A DNA stretch of 64,000 nt from assembly GCA_008694505.1 (NCBI GenBank), contig VZDJ01000219.1, positions 3,398,591-3,462,590 of the forward strand. Direction: 5' to 3'. This document shows, piece by piece, positions 63,701 to 64,000 of this stretch. Source of the stretch: Cyanoderma ruficeps. Lineage: Eukaryota > Chordata > Aves > Passeriformes > Timaliidae. The notes under the pieces were generated by a model that was not told the DNA's origin, made no database searches, and saw nothing but the letters and a program-made list of their open reading frames with translations. Within the stretch, counting starts at the first letter, position 1. Each line of letters starts with the position of its first letter. Position numbers and translations under genes: made by a program.

Positions 63701-64000
63701 ATAGATTTTTACTTTGTAAAAAAGCAAGGTCAGAATTGTGGGTGTTGCTTTAGAAGGAAAAGAATCTAATTGGAACATATTTTTCATTGAATTAAGTACA
63801 AGGCAGAGAAGTTCATTTAATTCAATAAATGCAACAATAAAGAGAGCTCCAAGTATCAGATCTTTGTAACAACAGTGTTTAGGTTCACCCTTCACATTAG
63901 CAGCTGGAAGACAAATCAATCACAAACTGAGAAACACTCAAGCAGGGCTGACTCCAGGAAACCCAGGGCAGGAGCACAAACACACGTTACACATTTTGCA

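Larger units (their letters stand above)
51401..64000. other. Non-coding single-copy stretch, no gene recognised
   Basis: No gene, RNA gene or further mobile element was recognised. The longest frame (123 codons, plus, 59600-59971) is Ser-rich and lacks any motif. Two A-rich tracts (59.99 and 60.65 kb), an AT tract at 59.48 kb and the G-rich site at 53.19 kb are listed separately. GC-richer patches near 61.8 and 62.1-62.7 kb carry only overlapping short frames on both strands. Confidence 0.55.

Overview
The window looks like a vertebrate nuclear genome, most probably a bird and plausibly a passerine. The main evidence is three fragments of CR1 (chicken repeat 1) non-LTR retrotransposons, the dominant repeat family of bird and reptile genomes. 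AT-rich, CpG-poor sequence, sparse repeats and A-rich tracts built of AAACC/AAAC units also fit. Nothing here looks bacterial, viral or plasmid-like: there is no operon, no ribosome-binding pattern, no phage or IS module and no CRISPR array.

No confident protein-coding gene was found. The longest ATG-initiated frame is 151 codons. With stop codons at roughly 6% of codons, six frames of 64 kb should give a longest frame of about 140 codons by chance, so the open frames are treated as background unless other evidence supports them. The best coding candidate, still weak, is a 121-codon splice-bounded open frame at 26731-27093. It lies in the only stretch with clearly raised CpG (about 26.76-27.70 kb). 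The window is best read as a gene desert or part of a very large intron.

Layout. 1-13.45 kb: single-copy AT-rich sequence with low-complexity patches (G10 at 665, a 27-bp duplication at 5.95 kb, an A/AAAC tract with an assembly N at 6.9 kb). 13.45-13.71 kb: a 5'-truncated CR1 3' end on the plus strand. 13.7-26.7 kb: single-copy sequence with an ACAGA pentamer array at 19.37 kb (contains an N), a three-copy TTTATTTACAGGA repeat at 22.1 kb and a purine-to-pyrimidine strand switch at 25.08 kb. 26.76-27.70 kb: the CpG-richer block. 27.7-33.76 kb: single-copy, including a possible conserved non-coding stretch near 29.1 kb. 33.77-34.34 kb: a longer CR1 3' end on the minus strand. 34.3-50.7 kb: single-copy, with a homeodomain-like palindrome at 43.37 kb. 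50.74-51.40 kb: an unusual CR1 fragment on the minus strand covering the end of ORF1 and the start of ORF2, without its 3' end. 51.4-64 kb: single-copy with low-complexity tracts, including G7-TT-G8 beside an N at 53.19 kb.

No previously undescribed biological system could be supported. The items most worth checking are the CpG-rich block with its candidate exon, the 3'-less CR1 fragment, and the few stretches that look like conserved regulatory DNA. Conservation could not be tested here.
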